From Bradyrhizobium sp. PSBB068 (GTDB taxonomy: Bacteria > Pseudomonadota > Alphaproteobacteria > Rhizobiales > Xanthobacteraceae): a stretch of 64,000 nucleotides of DNA. Shown here in pieces: positions 10,451-20,001 of this stretch; positions within the stretch are counted from its first letter, which is position 1, and every line of letters begins with the position of its first letter. A model generated the notes under the pieces. That model saw only the letters and a program-made list of their open reading frames with translations, was not told the DNA's origin and did not search any database. The translations under genes and the position numbers were made by a program. The stretch spans positions 6,076,001-6,140,000 of the forward strand of contig CP069300.1 of NCBI GenBank assembly GCA_016839165.1. Reading direction: 5' to 3'.

Positions 10451-10696
10451 ATGCAGCACCTCTTCAGCTCGGTCCAACGCTGGTTCAGTGTTTTGGGATG
10501 GCAGGACATTGCGTCCGCCCCGTTCGACTGCGTGATCGAGCTCGCCGTGATCGACGACAAGCGACATCCGTTGGGCTTCCCCTGCATCCGGCGCGTGGAC
10601 GGATTGTTCAATCTAAGCACAATGCAGGCCGTGTCGACGTCGCCGACGCACTGGCGCTATTGGCAGGCCGACGTGCTGCCGATGTGCTGTTGCTGA
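10451..10696 (+). CDS. Small soluble protein, paralogue of the 75-residue protein at 21798
   Basis: 81 residues, ATG after an AGAGGA site. The core reads APFDCVIELAVIDDKRHPLGFPCIRR, then PTHWRYWQ at the end. The same pattern (APFDRDLELAVIEG, VFPCRR, PTHWRSW) occurs in the protein at 21798-22025, so the two are paralogues of one small family, which I cannot name. FixK-type boxes precede both transcription units, suggesting a micro-oxic role. The CCC tail (MCCC) is odd. Confidence 0.65.
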   Translation: MQHLFSSVQRWFSVLGWQDIASAPFDCVIELAVIDDKRHPLGFPCIRRVDGLFNLSTMQAVSTSPTHWRYWQADVLPMCCC

Positions 10697-10698
10697 CC

Positions 10699-10872
10699 GT
10701 GGCCCGGCTCGCCTCCATCGGCAGGTTGGCTTCCGTTCTGCTCTTGCGGCAACGAGCCGCACAATCCGGTCGACGGACCAACTGGACGCTGCTGCTGGCG
10801 CTCGCCTGCACGGCGCTGACCATCGCAGCTGCAGCCTCACTGGTGTATTTTCACTATCTGGATCGGCCGTGA
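10699..10872 (+). CDS. Possible small membrane protein, coupled to the upstream gene
   Basis: A GTG two bases after the stop at 10694-10696 opens a 57-codon frame ending in one strong membrane segment (LLLALACTALTIAAAASLVYF). Its 3' end overlaps the end of fixS on the other strand by 19 bases. There is no separate ribosome site, so translation would depend on the upstream gene. Open frame and hydrophobic helix are the only support. Confidence 0.35.
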   Translation: MARLASIGRLASVLLLRQRAAQSGRRTNWTLLLALACTALTIAAAASLVYFHYLDRP

Positions 10873-11021
10873 TCGCTCGCCGGCTCGTCGTCAGCGATGG
10901 CTCGCCAGGCCGCGCCGTCAAGGTCGTCATACTGTCCGCTCTTCAGCGACCAGAGGAAGCCGAGCAGGCCGACAAAGCCCAACGCAAGAGCAAGCGGCAC
11001 CAGGATAATCAGAACTTCCAT
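10854..11021 (-). CDS. fixS: cbb3 oxidase assembly protein FixS/CcoS
   Basis: 55 residues: MEVLIILVPLALALGF begins a single membrane helix, followed by the CcoS signature FLWSLKSGQYDDLDGAAWR. The ATG overlaps the fixI stop as TGATG, so it is translationally coupled and the last gene of fixGHIS. CcoS is needed for haem and copper insertion into cbb3 oxidase. Length and sequence fit the family well. Confidence 0.93.
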   Translation of the reverse strand: MEVLIILVPLALALGFVGLLGFLWSLKSGQYDDLDGAAWRAIADDEPASDHGRSR

Positions 11022-13207
11022 CAGACCACCTCCCTCGCACGCGCCCTCAGCGCATTGAGCATCACGATGACCGACGAGCCCGACATCGCCGCCGCGGCGA
11101 TCAGAGGTGTGACCAGCCCGGCGATCGCGATCGGTACCGCCAGAACGTTGTAGACGACGGCAAGCGAGAGGTTCTGTCGCATCAACCGGAGCGCCCTGCG
11201 AGACACCTTGACCGCCGCCAGCACCGGCGCGAGACGATCGCCGAGAAACACCGCATCAGCCACCGCCTGGCTCATATGCGTGGCCGTAACCGGCGACATC
11301 GAGGCGTGTGCCGCAGCCAATGCCGGCGCATCGTTCAGACCGTCGCCGACCATCAGCACCCTACAGCCCTGACCCACCAACTGCTCGATCCGACTGATCT
11401 TGTCGACCGGGGAGACCCCGGCACGCCATTCGTGCACGCCGAGCATCTTGGCCGCGAGCTGGACCGCAGGCTCGCGGTCCCCTGACACGATCTCAACGGC
11501 GATGCCCATGCGGACCAACCCAGCCACGACCTCGGCCGCGTCTGGCCGCAGCCGTTGTCGAACCGCGAAGGCGTATCTGCTCTCGCCATAGCTGAACGCG
11601 ACGACTGAGGCTTCCGGGTCGTTGCACAGAATCTCGTTGGCGAGTTCGCCGGCGCCACAGAATGACGGACGACCCAGCCGGATCGGACGTCCGTCATGAA
11701 GGCCGTGAACACCCTGGCCCGGCTCTTCCTGGATGTCCGGCAGCGGCGCCGCCGCTCCGGCGTGGCGCGCGACTGCGGCGGCAACGGGGTGGCGGCTCGA
11801 CAGCGCCAGACGTCCAGCGAGCCGCACGACGTCCTCGGGAATCTCAGCGAGATTGGCAACATCGAGCTCCGGCAGGGTCAGGGTTCCGGTCTTGTCGAAG
11901 ATCACCCGGTCGATCTCGGCGATGCGCTCGATCGCATCGCCGGCATTGAGCAGCACCCCGGAACCAAACAGCGCGCCTGACGCAACGGTCTGCACCGTCG
12001 GAATGGCAAGGCCCAGCGCGCAAGGACAGGTGATGATCAGGACTGCGATCGCCGTCACGATCGAGTCATGAAAGCTCGCGCCGTAGGCCAGCCAACCCAG
12101 CATCGTGAGCAATGCGGTCGCGTGCACGACGGGGGCATACAGCCTCGATGCCCGCTCCGCGAGCCGCAGATAGCGCGAACGCGCCTGCAGCGCGCGATCG
12201 AGCAGCCGGGATATTTCATCGAGCAGCGTGCCGCCGGAGGCCGCGGACGCCCGGACGCGCAACGTGCCGGAGCGGATCAGCGTACCAGCGAACACCGCGC
12301 TGCCGGGCGCGACCATTGACGGCAAGGTTTCGCCCGTAATCAGGCTCTGATCGACCTCCGATCGCCCTTCGATCACATTACCGTCGACCGCGCAGCGCTC
12401 GCCGGGCCGCAACAGCACGATGTCGCCCGGCCGGATCGCGGCCGCCGGAACCGTGCTGATTTCGGTTGGGCTGATGAACTTCGTCGCCGTCTCCGCCTTC
12501 AAGGCCGCGAGGTTACCGGCAAACGCGCGAGTGCGCCGCCGCATGTTCTGATCGAGATAGCGACCGGCGAGCAGGAACGCGACCAGCATGATCGCCGCAT
12601 CGAAGTAGGCATGCTCGGCATGATTGATGGTCTCGATCACCGAGGTCGCCAACGCCAATACGATGCCGATGCTGATCGGCACGTCCATGTTGACGCCGCG
12701 CGCCCGCAGCGCTGACAGTGCCGAGGTGAAAAAGGGCTGAGCCGAATAGGCCACCGCCGGCAGCACGATCAGCGCCGACAGCCAGTGGAAGAAGTCGCGC
12801 TGCTCCGGCAACATGTCCGAAACGTTGCCGGACCACACCGGGATCGACAGCATCATCACGTTCATTGCCGCGAAGGCGGCGACACCCAACCGGCGCAACA
12901 AGCCCTGCGCGCGCTGCGCTTCCAATGTTTCGGCATCATCGCGTTGGAACGGATAGGCCTTGTAGCCGAGTTCGGCGAGCCTGTTCACGAACAGTGCCGG
13001 ATCGAGCGCGCCCGCTTTCCATTCCAGCGCCAGACGACTGTCGGTCAGGTTGACGCGGGCGGAAGTGACGTCCGGAATGGTCGACAGGTTGCGCTCGATC
13101 TTGGCCATGCAGCCCGCGCAGTTGATGCCTTCGACCGCGAGATCGAGATGAATGAGCCCGCCGCCCGCGCTCTTCAGGTAATGTGAAAAATCGATCTCCG
13201 CCTGCAT
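11021..13207 (-). CDS. fixI: Copper-transporting P1B-type ATPase FixI/CcoI
   Basis: 728 residues. The N-terminal metal-binding domain has GINCAGCMAKIER (CxxC). Later come the membrane CPC motif (TCPCALGLAIP), the phosphorylation site DKTGTLT, the HP motif (SSRHPVAAA) and the hinge GDGLNDAPAL. CcoI moves copper across the membrane for the CuB site of cbb3 oxidase. GAGGGTGG precedes the ATG. Third gene of fixGHIS, 10 bases after fixH and overlapping fixS. Confidence 0.96.
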   Translation of the reverse strand: MQAEIDFSHYLKSAGGGLIHLDLAVEGINCAGCMAKIERNLSTIPDVTSARVNLTDSRLALEWKAGALDPALFVNRLAELGYKAYPFQRDDAETLEAQRAQGLLRRLGVAAFAAMNVMMLSIPVWSGNVSDMLPEQRDFFHWLSALIVLPAVAYSAQPFFTSALSALRARGVNMDVPISIGIVLALATSVIETINHAEHAYFDAAIMLVAFLLAGRYLDQNMRRRTRAFAGNLAALKAETATKFISPTEISTVPAAAIRPGDIVLLRPGERCAVDGNVIEGRSEVDQSLITGETLPSMVAPGSAVFAGTLIRSGTLRVRASAASGGTLLDEISRLLDRALQARSRYLRLAERASRLYAPVVHATALLTMLGWLAYGASFHDSIVTAIAVLIITCPCALGLAIPTVQTVASGALFGSGVLLNAGDAIERIAEIDRVIFDKTGTLTLPELDVANLAEIPEDVVRLAGRLALSSRHPVAAAVARHAGAAAPLPDIQEEPGQGVHGLHDGRPIRLGRPSFCGAGELANEILCNDPEASVVAFSYGESRYAFAVRQRLRPDAAEVVAGLVRMGIAVEIVSGDREPAVQLAAKMLGVHEWRAGVSPVDKISRIEQLVGQGCRVLMVGDGLNDAPALAAAHASMSPVTATHMSQAVADAVFLGDRLAPVLAAVKVSRRALRLMRQNLSLAVVYNVLAVPIAIAGLVTPLIAAAAMSGSSVIVMLNALRARAREVV

Positions 13208-13217
13208 GGGGCCACCC

Positions 13218-13718
13218 TCAATTCAGGACGACGCGGTTCTTCGACAGGAACATGCGCCGGCCTTCGGCATCGCCCTCGATCACGAGGTCCCACTGCCCCG
13301 CGCTGATGCCTTCTGCGCGGCCATGAAAACTTCCCGAGCCCGCTTCGGTGACCTCGATCGCCCGGTCAGCACGCCGATCGGTAGGGCGTTGGAGACGGGC
13401 GAGAAAGTTCAGTCCAGCCAGTGGCGCGCCGGCATGGTCGCGCGCTTCGATTGCGACTGCGGCAGCGCCGTCGGGCCGCCGCTCGATATGCGCCTGGACT
13501 TGCCAGCCGCGCTCGTTCTGCTGCCGCGCTGCCAAGATCTCGCGCTGATAGGCGAGGCTGGCGCTGTAGGCGCTGTCGACCTCGGTGCCCGGCAGCGTCG
13601 TGATGGCGAACCGCATCATGACCATGTTGACGCTGATGACGACTGCGAAGAACGCGACCGTCGTGATCAGGACGAAGCGTCCGGTGATGGGTCGCGCGGT
13701 TGAGCTTGTGGCTGCCAT
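13218..13718 (-). CDS. fixH: cbb3 oxidase assembly protein FixH/CcoH
   Basis: 166 residues with one N-terminal membrane helix (FVLITTVAFFAVVISVNMVMM) and a periplasmic FixH domain (LAYQREILAARQQNERGWQV ... GQWDLVIEGDA). CcoH helps assemble or stabilise the cbb3 complex and works with CcoI and CcoG. It lies 15 bases after fixG and 10 before fixI. Confidence 0.94.
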   Translation of the reverse strand: MAATSSTARPITGRFVLITTVAFFAVVISVNMVMMRFAITTLPGTEVDSAYSASLAYQREILAARQQNERGWQVQAHIERRPDGAAAVAIEARDHAGAPLAGLNFLARLQRPTDRRADRAIEVTEAGSGSFHGRAEGISAGQWDLVIEGDAEGRRMFLSKNRVVLN

Positions 13719-13733
13719 GATTGAATTCCGCCG

Positions 13734-15191
13734 TTATGGGAGAACGAAATGGTCGGTTGCGGACGCCACTTCTCCAAGACCGATATCTGTGACGCGGAAG
13801 GTGACCGGCACGGACTTTTCGGCCTTTTCATCGAACGGCGCCGTCACCAGCACACGGAGTTCGGTGGTGGCGTCGCGGCCGAGGATGATCATCGGCCGGT
13901 CTGGCGTGACGGAATCTGCGCCGATGACGTGAAGCTTGGCCTCGGCCGGGCCGTCGACATCGATCGCGATCACGCGATCGAAACCGCGCTTGTTGAGGAA
14001 CCGCAAGGTGTAACCGTTGCGGGTCGCCCCATCGCTGAGCCGCACGGCGATCGGATTGCGGTCGTGCAGCACGTTGACGTCGAGCAGCGTCCGCGACATC
14101 AAGGCGTAGAGCATGACGGCGCAGACCACGGTGATCAGGCCGGCGTAAACGACGGTTCGCGCCCGCACCGGCTTGAACACCTCCTGCATGCCGCCGATAC
14201 GGCGCTGCACATTGATGTCGTTGTCGTATCCGATCAGGCCGGTCTTGCGGCTCACCTTGGTCATGACGGCGTCGCAGGCATCGATGCACAGGCCGCACTG
14301 GATGCAGCCCAGCTGTGCGCCATCACGGATATCGATGCCGGTCGGACATACGGCAACGCACTGGTTGCAATCGATGCAATCGCCTGCCTTGTCGCCGAGC
14401 GCACGGATGTCGAACGCCTTCTTCACCGAGCAGCGCGGCTCGCCGCGATCATACTTGTAGGTGACGTTGAGCGCCCATTCGTCGGTCAGGGCGGCCTGAA
14501 TGCGCGGCCACGGGCACATATAGACGCAGACCTGCTCGCGCATGTAGCCCGCCAGCAAATAGGTCGATGCAGTCAGGATCGCGATCCAGACATAGGCAAT
14601 CGCCGGAGCCTGAAACGTCGCCAGATTGCGCACCAGCGTCGGCGCATCGTCGAAATAGAGCACCCAGGCGCCGCCGGTCCACCAGGCGATCATCAGCCAG
14701 ATCGCGTGCTTCAGCACCCGGCGACCGGCGCGACGCGCGGTCATCGGTCCGGAATCGGCCTTCATCTGCGCGCGACGGTCGCCTTCGACCAGGCGCTCGA
14801 CCGCATAGAACAGATCGGTCCAGACCGTCTGCGGACACAGATAACCGCACCAGATTCGACCGCCCAGGGCATTCATCAAGAACAGGGTCAGCGCAGCCAG
14901 CACCAACAGGCCGGTGAAGTAGTAAACCTCCTGCGGCCACAGCTCGATGAAGAAGAAATAGAAACGGCGGTTTGGAAAATCGATCAACACCGCCTGGTCA
15001 GGCGCGCCGAGGCCTCGATTCCAGCGTACGAAAGGCAGCAGGTAGTAAATGCCGAGACAGACGGCCATCAGCCGCCATTTGATCGAGCGGAACCGGCCCG
15101 ACACGCTCTGCGGGTACACTTTCTTGCGGGGCGCGTAGAGCGGCCCGTCTTCGTCGGTTATGAGTTCATCAGGCGACACGGGCTTGTTCAT
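13734..15191 (-). CDS. fixG: Ferredoxin-like membrane protein FixG/CcoG
   Basis: 485 residues from MNKPVSPDEL; an in-frame upstream start at 15260 would fall inside the FixK box, so 15191 is chosen. Several membrane segments flank two cysteine clusters of the 2[4Fe-4S] type (CIDCNQCVAVCP and CIQCGLCIDACD), followed by a periplasmic Ig-like C-terminus. CcoG is a cupric reductase used for copper delivery to cbb3 oxidase. First gene of fixGHIS; the FixK box is centred 62 bases upstream. Confidence 0.95.
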   Translation of the reverse strand: MNKPVSPDELITDEDGPLYAPRKKVYPQSVSGRFRSIKWRLMAVCLGIYYLLPFVRWNRGLGAPDQAVLIDFPNRRFYFFFIELWPQEVYYFTGLLVLAALTLFLMNALGGRIWCGYLCPQTVWTDLFYAVERLVEGDRRAQMKADSGPMTARRAGRRVLKHAIWLMIAWWTGGAWVLYFDDAPTLVRNLATFQAPAIAYVWIAILTASTYLLAGYMREQVCVYMCPWPRIQAALTDEWALNVTYKYDRGEPRCSVKKAFDIRALGDKAGDCIDCNQCVAVCPTGIDIRDGAQLGCIQCGLCIDACDAVMTKVSRKTGLIGYDNDINVQRRIGGMQEVFKPVRARTVVYAGLITVVCAVMLYALMSRTLLDVNVLHDRNPIAVRLSDGATRNGYTLRFLNKRGFDRVIAIDVDGPAEAKLHVIGADSVTPDRPMIILGRDATTELRVLVTAPFDEKAEKSVPVTFRVTDIGLGEVASATDHFVLP

Positions 15192-15246
15192 CGGTCTGCT
15201 CGAACGAGGCTTCGATTGCAGCCTACATTCCTGCGCCGGGTGCCAA

Positions 15247-15260
15247 TTGACCTCGATCAA
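15247..15260. promoter_or_regulatory. FixK/FNR-type box before fixGHIS
   Basis: TTGACCTCGATCAA, both half-sites perfect, centred 62 bases before the fixG ATG (minus strand). Confidence 0.85.
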
Positions 15261-15287
15261 CGGCCCCCGGATCGGCGCGGGAGGCGG

Positions 15288-16160
15288 CTACTTGCCGCCA
15301 CCCAGGGAGTGCACGTAGACCGCCATCGCTTTGACGGTGACCGGGTCCAGACGACCCACCCAGGCTGGCATGACGCCGGCACGGCCGTTGGTGATGGTTT
15401 CGACCAGCGTGTCCTCGTCGGAGCCGTAGAGCCAGATCTTGTCGGTCAAGTTCGGCGCGCCGACCTCCTGGTTGCCTTTGCCGTCTTCACCGTGGCAGCT
15501 CGTGCAGTTCTCGGCGAAGATCTTCTTGCCCGCCGCCGCGTCGAACTTGGGCGCCGTGGAAAGGCCGGACAGCGAACGCACGTAGTTGGCCACCGTGACG
15601 ATTTCGTCCTTCTTGAGAACCCCGTCGCGGCCAAACGCGAGCATCTGCCCCTCATGCGCCTTGGGGTTCCCCGAGCGTGCGCCGAACTGGATCGTCTGCA
15701 TGATCTGATCGAGCGTGCCGCCCCACAGCCAGTCGTCGTCGTTCAGGTTGGGATATCCCTTTGCACCGGCACCCCCGCTGCCATGGCAAGGCGCGCAGTT
15801 GTCGGCAAACACGGTCTTGCCGCGTGCACGAGCCAGCGCCAGCAGGGCCGGATCCTTCTCGATGTCGGCGAGCGACGCGCTGCCGAGAACCGCCATCTTC
15901 TCGCCGCGCAGTTTCTCCAGATCGGCAAGGTCGGTCGCGACACTCGCGCGCGTCGAATACTGGAACAGCCCCGTGGTGTAGCCCGAGACCAGCGGCCAGG
16001 CCGGGTAGACGATCCAGTAGCCGATCGCCCAGATGATCGTCGCATAGAATGTCAGGACCCACCACCGCGGCAGCGGCGTATTGAGCTCCTTGATGCCATC
16101 CCATTCATGACCGGTGGTGCTGCGGCCGGAAACGCGGTCAATCTCGTCGTGCTCGCTCAT
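15288..16160 (-). CDS. fixP: cbb3 oxidase subunit III, di-haem cytochrome c FixP/CcoP
   Basis: 290 residues. An N-terminal membrane helix (WWVLTFYATIIWAIGYWIVYPAWP) anchors two cytochrome c domains with CAPCH and CTSCH haem motifs. CcoP passes electrons from the bc1 complex or soluble cytochrome c to CcoO. Last gene of fixNOQP, starting 6 bases after fixQ. Confidence 0.96.
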   Translation of the reverse strand: MSEHDEIDRVSGRSTTGHEWDGIKELNTPLPRWWVLTFYATIIWAIGYWIVYPAWPLVSGYTTGLFQYSTRASVATDLADLEKLRGEKMAVLGSASLADIEKDPALLALARARGKTVFADNCAPCHGSGGAGAKGYPNLNDDDWLWGGTLDQIMQTIQFGARSGNPKAHEGQMLAFGRDGVLKKDEIVTVANYVRSLSGLSTAPKFDAAAGKKIFAENCTSCHGEDGKGNQEVGAPNLTDKIWLYGSDEDTLVETITNGRAGVMPAWVGRLDPVTVKAMAVYVHSLGGGK

Positions 16161-16166
16161 GATCGG

Positions 16167-16331
16167 TCAGTCCTCACGCAGCGGCATGCGGGCTGCGGCG
16201 TCGAATTGGGCCTTGTTGCGGGGCCAAAGCGCGTAGGCGACGATGGCGATGAAGATTCCAACGAAGACGGGCGTCCAAAGCGTGCTGATCAGGTTCGACG
16301 CCAGGCTCTCGATTTGAATGATCGCTTTCAT
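16167..16331 (-). CDS. fixQ: cbb3 oxidase subunit IV FixQ/CcoQ
   Basis: 54 residues: one membrane helix (WTPVFVGIFIAIVAYALWP) followed by a short charged tail (RNKAQFDAAARMPLRED). Size, place between fixO and fixP, and sequence all fit CcoQ, which stabilises the complex and its association with CcoP. Confidence 0.94.
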   Translation of the reverse strand: MKAIIQIESLASNLISTLWTPVFVGIFIAIVAYALWPRNKAQFDAAARMPLRED

Positions 16332-16340
16332 GCTCGCCCC

Positions 16341-17075
16341 TCAGCGCAGGTTGGCTTTTTCGTTGTAGAGCTTGAAGTCGACGAGCGTGCCGAGCATCTG
16401 CAGATAGGCGATCAGCGCGTCGAGTTCGGTCGGATTGCCGGCCTTGCCGTCGAAGTTGCGGACCAGGGCCTTCGGATAACGCTTCTGGAACGCGTCGGAG
16501 CCCGGGCCGTCGGGATCGGTCTGCGCCTTCAGATCGGCGGCCGCATTGGCGATCTGCTCTTCGGTATAGGGTACGCCGATCGCGCGGCTCGTCCGCAGAT
16601 GGGCCGCGATGTCGGACAGATCGAGTTCCGTCCTTGCGAGCGAAGGATATCCGGGCATCACCGATTGCGGGACGATCGACCGCGGATTGATCAGATGCGT
16701 GACGTGCCAATCGTCAGAATACTTGCCGCCGACGCGTGCGAGGTCCGGCCCGGTTCGCTTGGAGCCCCACTGGAACGGATGGTCGTACATGCTTTCCGCA
16801 GCGAGCGAATAGTGGCCGTAACGCTCGACCTCGTCGCGCAGCGGCCGGATCATCTGCGAGTGACAGAGATAGCAGCCCTCGCGGACATAGATGTTGCGAC
16901 CGGCGAGCTCGAGCGGCGTATAGGGGCGCACGCCGTCAACTACCTCGATCGTGCTCTTCAGGTAGAACAGCGGCGCGATCTCGACGAGCCCGCCGATGGC
17001 AATGACGGCGAGAATGCCGGCGATCAGGATGATCGAGTTCTTCTCAAAGATCTTGTGTCGGTTCCAGAGAGACAT
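16341..17075 (-). CDS. fixO: cbb3 oxidase subunit II, mono-haem cytochrome c FixO/CcoO
   Basis: 244 residues from [13 protein letters not shown] at 17075. The frame stays open further upstream, but that part is a shadow of fixN. An N-terminal membrane helix ([21 protein letters not shown]) precedes the haem c site CYLCHSQMI; a downstream Met for axial ligation is seen in SVMPGYPSL. It starts 8 bases after fixN. Confidence 0.96.
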   Translation of the reverse strand: MSLWNRHKIFEKNSIILIAGILAVIAIGGLVEIAPLFYLKSTIEVVDGVRPYTPLELAGRNIYVREGCYLCHSQMIRPLRDEVERYGHYSLAAESMYDHPFQWGSKRTGPDLARVGGKYSDDWHVTHLINPRSIVPQSVMPGYPSLARTELDLSDIAAHLRTSRAIGVPYTEEQIANAAADLKAQTDPDGPGSDAFQKRYPKALVRNFDGKAGNPTELDALIAYLQMLGTLVDFKLYNEKANLR

Positions 17076-17083
17076 TGCGCGAC

Positions 17084-18736
17084 CTATTCGGCGGGCTGGA
17101 GGGCACCGGCCCCCTCGGTTTCGCTGGCTTGGCCGGCATTGACCGTCATCCAGAGATTGAAAGCCATGATCAGGGCGCCCACCAGGAACAGCGCGCCGCC
17201 GGCGGCACGGATGATGTAGAAGGGGTGCATGGCCTCGACGGATTCGATGAAGGAATATTCGAGGAAGCCAAGCGACGTATAGGCGCGCCACATCAGGCCC
17301 TGCAGGATCCCCGACACCCACATCGCGGAGATGTAAAGCACGATGCCGATGGTCGAGATCCAGAAATGCCAGTTGACGAGCTTCAGGCTGTAGAGCTGGC
17401 GGTTCCACAGCCAGGGCACCAGGCAGTAGAGCGCGCCGAACGAGACGAAGCCGACCCAACCAAGCGCACCCGAATGCACGTGCCCGATCGTCCAGTCGGT
17501 GTAGTGGCTCAGCGAGTTGACCACCTTGATCGACATCATCGGACCTTCGAAGGTCGACATGCCGTAGAACGCGACCGACACCACCATCATACGCAGCACG
17601 GGATCGGTACGCAGCTTGTCCCAGGCTCCCGACAGCGTCATCAGGCCGTTGATCATGCCGCCCCAGGACGGCATCCAGAGCATGATCGAGAAGGTCATGC
17701 CGAGCGTCTGCGCCCAGTCCGGTAGCGCCGTGTAGTGCAGGTGATGCGGACCGGCCCAGATGTAGAGGAAGATCAGCGCCCAGAAATGGATGATCGACAG
17801 CCGGTAGGAATAGACCGGACGCTCCGCCCGCTTCGGGATGAAGTAGTACATGATCGCGAGGAAGCCGGCGGTCAGAAAGAAGCCGACCGCGTTGTGGCCG
17901 TACCACCACTGGAACATCGCATCCTGCACGCCGCCCCAGGCGATGTAGGATTTCGAGCCGAGGAAGGAGACCGGCAATGCGGGATTGTTTCCGAGATGGA
18001 GCACCGCAATCGTGATGATGAACGCAAGGTAGAACCAGTTCGCGACGAAGATGTGCGGCTCCTTGCGCTTCACCAGCGTCATCAGGAACACGAGCAGATA
18101 GGTCACCCAGACGATCGTCAGCCAAAGATCGGCATACCATTCCGGCTCGGCATATTCCTTCGACTGAGTCACGCCGAGCAGGTAGCCCGTGCCGGCGATC
18201 AAGATGAAGAAGTTGTAGCCGACCACGACGAACCAGGGCGACAGGTCGCCGGCAAGGCGCGTGCGGCAGGTCTTCTGCACGACATAGAAAGACGTTGCGA
18301 TCAGGACATTGCCGCCGAATGCGAAGATCACGGCAGACGTATGCAGCGGCCGCAATCGGCCGAATGTCGTCCAGGGCAGATCGAGATTAAGCGCCGGCCA
18401 CGCCAGCTGCATCGCGATGATCAGACCCACAGTGAAGCCCGCGATCCCCCAGAACATCGCCATCGCGGAAGCAAACTTGATCGGCCCGAGATTGTAATTG
18501 GGGCGCCCACCGATCTCAGCCGGCGGCGGTTCGGCCGGACGATCAAGGTAGCGGTTGCCGATCACGATCACGGATATCAGGCTGGCAGCGCAGCCAAGCG
18601 CCGCGTGAAAGCTGAACGCTGCATCGTGCCCCATCGCCGCACCGAGGAGACAAGCAAACGCAAAAACTGCCAGCCCCGATACCAAGCCGGCTTCGCCCAT
18701 CGTCATCGACTTTGCAACAGAAGACGGACTGGTCAT
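17084..18736 (-). CDS. fixN: cbb3 cytochrome oxidase catalytic subunit FixN/CcoN
   Basis: 550 residues with about 14 membrane segments. Haem and CuB ligands are visible: the RPLHTSAV His, [20 protein letters not shown] and [10 protein letters not shown]. This high-affinity oxidase allows respiration at nanomolar oxygen. The ATG overlaps the stop of the DUF6455 gene (ATGA, 18733-18736), so fixN is the second gene of its operon rather than the first. Confidence 0.97.
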   Translation of the reverse strand: MTSPSSVAKSMTMGEAGLVSGLAVFAFACLLGAAMGHDAAFSFHAALGCAASLISVIVIGNRYLDRPAEPPPAEIGGRPNYNLGPIKFASAMAMFWGIAGFTVGLIIAMQLAWPALNLDLPWTTFGRLRPLHTSAVIFAFGGNVLIATSFYVVQKTCRTRLAGDLSPWFVVVGYNFFILIAGTGYLLGVTQSKEYAEPEWYADLWLTIVWVTYLLVFLMTLVKRKEPHIFVANWFYLAFIITIAVLHLGNNPALPVSFLGSKSYIAWGGVQDAMFQWWYGHNAVGFFLTAGFLAIMYYFIPKRAERPVYSYRLSIIHFWALIFLYIWAGPHHLHYTALPDWAQTLGMTFSIMLWMPSWGGMINGLMTLSGAWDKLRTDPVLRMMVVSVAFYGMSTFEGPMMSIKVVNSLSHYTDWTIGHVHSGALGWVGFVSFGALYCLVPWLWNRQLYSLKLVNWHFWISTIGIVLYISAMWVSGILQGLMWRAYTSLGFLEYSFIESVEAMHPFYIIRAAGGALFLVGALIMAFNLWMTVNAGQASETEGAGALQPAE

Positions 18737-19230
18737 GTGGAGGCTTTCCTTGGCTGCGATGACGTCATGGGAACCACAATCTCGCCGGCATCCGCTTGAT
18801 CGGCATCAATTCCGACGCTACGCCGCTCTGCACTGGCAACGCGGCTCAGCGCGGTCAGGGTGAATTCGTTCGGACAATACTTTGCCGGACTGGCGCGCCT
18901 CTCCCGCGCTAGGTCGCCGGCACAGCGCGCCGTCTCACGGCACAGCCCACAAACACGCTGCAGATCGCGCAGCACATCACTATGAGACGAAGCGAGCGCT
19001 TGTTCTGACAGGCCTGCATGCTTGAGGCGCTTGTACAGCAATTCCGGCGAGCCACGGCCGCGCGCCAAGGCTCGAAGATCCGATGCCGGAAGATTGAGCT
19101 CGTGGGCAATCTCATCGACCTCCCGAGCGGTCATCAGATCGAATTCGTGGCGGCGGGCGAGAAATGCTCGCAAGCGCGCGACGAGACTCTCGAATTGCGG
19201 CGAGCTATTGCTAACTGGTCGATCGGCCAT
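18733..19230 (-). CDS. DUF6455-like cysteine-containing protein, first gene of the fixNOQP operon
   Basis: 165 residues from [10 protein letters not shown] (ATG at 19230 after GGGGTG). The first half is helical ([37 protein letters not shown]). The second half has the pattern [17 protein letters not shown] then YCPN, which I recall from DUF6455 proteins and which could bind a metal or cluster. It overlaps fixN by four bases, so it is translationally coupled to the oxidase, and the FixK box lies 49 bases before its start. A role in oxidase production or redox sensing is inference from position. Confidence 0.75.
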   Translation of the reverse strand: MADRPVSNSSPQFESLVARLRAFLARRHEFDLMTAREVDEIAHELNLPASDLRALARGRGSPELLYKRLKHAGLSEQALASSHSDVLRDLQRVCGLCRETARCAGDLARERRASPAKYCPNEFTLTALSRVASAERRSVGIDADQADAGEIVVPMTSSQPRKAST

Positions 19231-19278
19231 TTTTTGCACCCCTTCGTTCCAGCCTTAGCGGATGGCTCGGATTCCGAT

Positions 19279-19292
19279 TTGATGTGAGTCAA
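19279..19292. promoter_or_regulatory. FixK/FNR-type box before DUF6455-fixNOQP
   Basis: TTGATGTGAGTCAA, both half-sites perfect, centred 55 bases before the first ATG of the oxidase operon (minus strand). Confidence 0.88.
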
Positions 19293-19338
19293 CCACGCGC
19301 CATCACGCTCGCTGAGCTTTGAATGCTACCCGAGGTCA

Positions 19339-19566
19339 CTACCCACCCCATGCGGACGGCAACGCCGACGGCATTCGAAGCTCCATCGAATCCGCAAAGA
19401 TCGTCCAGTCGCGAACGCCCTTCTGTCTGCAGAAGTCGGCCTCGGCGAGCTGCGCGGCGGCGGAGAGCGTGGTGGCATCGACCTTGAACGCCGCCTGACA
19501 GGCACGGTGTTCGTGGCCGGTGTCGTCGCAAACGGTCTTGATGAAACGAATATCAAAGGACGGCAT
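19339..19566 (-). CDS. Small hypothetical protein
   Basis: 75 residues after a GAGGGTG site. The protein reads as a small globular domain (DIRFIKTVCDDTGHEHRAC ... ADFCRQKGVRDWTIFADS) with two cysteines and a histidine pair. Similar short proteins are, from memory, common in Bradyrhizobium, but no function is known to me. A TTGA-N6-GCAA box is centred 71 bases upstream. Confidence 0.65.
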   Translation of the reverse strand: MPSFDIRFIKTVCDDTGHEHRACQAAFKVDATTLSAAAQLAEADFCRQKGVRDWTIFADSMELRMPSALPSAWGG

Positions 19567-19630
19567 GGCACCCTCGCATGTGGGCTGATTCTTTGGTTGC
19601 CGATGCTGCTATCGAAGTGAGTATCCCGCT

Positions 19631-19644
19631 TTGATCTGCCGCAA
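19631..19644. promoter_or_regulatory. FixK/FNR-type box before the 75-residue gene
   Basis: TTGATCTGCCGCAA (TTGA-N6-GCAA), centred 71 bases before the ATG at 19566 (minus strand). Confidence 0.6.
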
Positions 19645-19791
19645 CGGAATGCGATCCAAATGCAGATTTCGTATCGTGAGAGACGCATCGAAATCATGCG
19701 CCTTCCGCCGCGAGCTTCCGTCCATATGCGCCACGACAGCTGCAATGCGATGGAGGCGGGCAAGATCGACGGGCACGAAGGCCAGATCGCT

Positions 19792-20001
19792 CTACTTGCG
19801 GAGAGACTCCTCGTCCGGGGACGGCGCTCGGGTCGACGGTGGCGACGCCGCGCCACCGCTCACGGTCCATGCCGACGCTGCGACTGCAAAGCCCACGATC
19901 GCGCAGATTATCAGCAGTGTTGCAGCCACCCCCAAGGTATCCGCACCGATCGTCGCGATCACAGCCAATGGAATCAGCATGTTTGCGAGTCGGACGGTCA
20001 A
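19792..20001 (-). CDS. Small membrane protein following the CBS-BON gene
   Basis: 69 residues if it starts at a TTG overlapping the stop of the CBS-BON gene, or 62 from the ATG at 19980. Two hydrophobic stretches (MLIPLAVIATIGADTLGV, ATLLIICAIVGFAVAASAW) are followed by a polar tail. The stop-start overlap suggests co-translation with the CBS-BON protein. No family recognised. Confidence 0.5.
   Translation of the reverse strand: MTVRLANMLIPLAVIATIGADTLGVAATLLIICAIVGFAVAASAWTVSGGAASPPSTRAPSPDEESLRK

Noticed and set aside
13749..17219. 1156-codon plus-strand open frame opposite fixG and fixNOQP
   Set aside because: It is antisense to well-established fix genes, is rich in Arg, His and Asp in the pattern of a high-GC shadow frame and has no domain or ribosome site.
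19609..19776. 55-codon minus-strand frame with a GTG start and fairly protein-like sequence
   Set aside because: No ribosome site or ATG, and the FixK-type box of the next gene lies inside it. It may be an old gene end; support is too weak to list.
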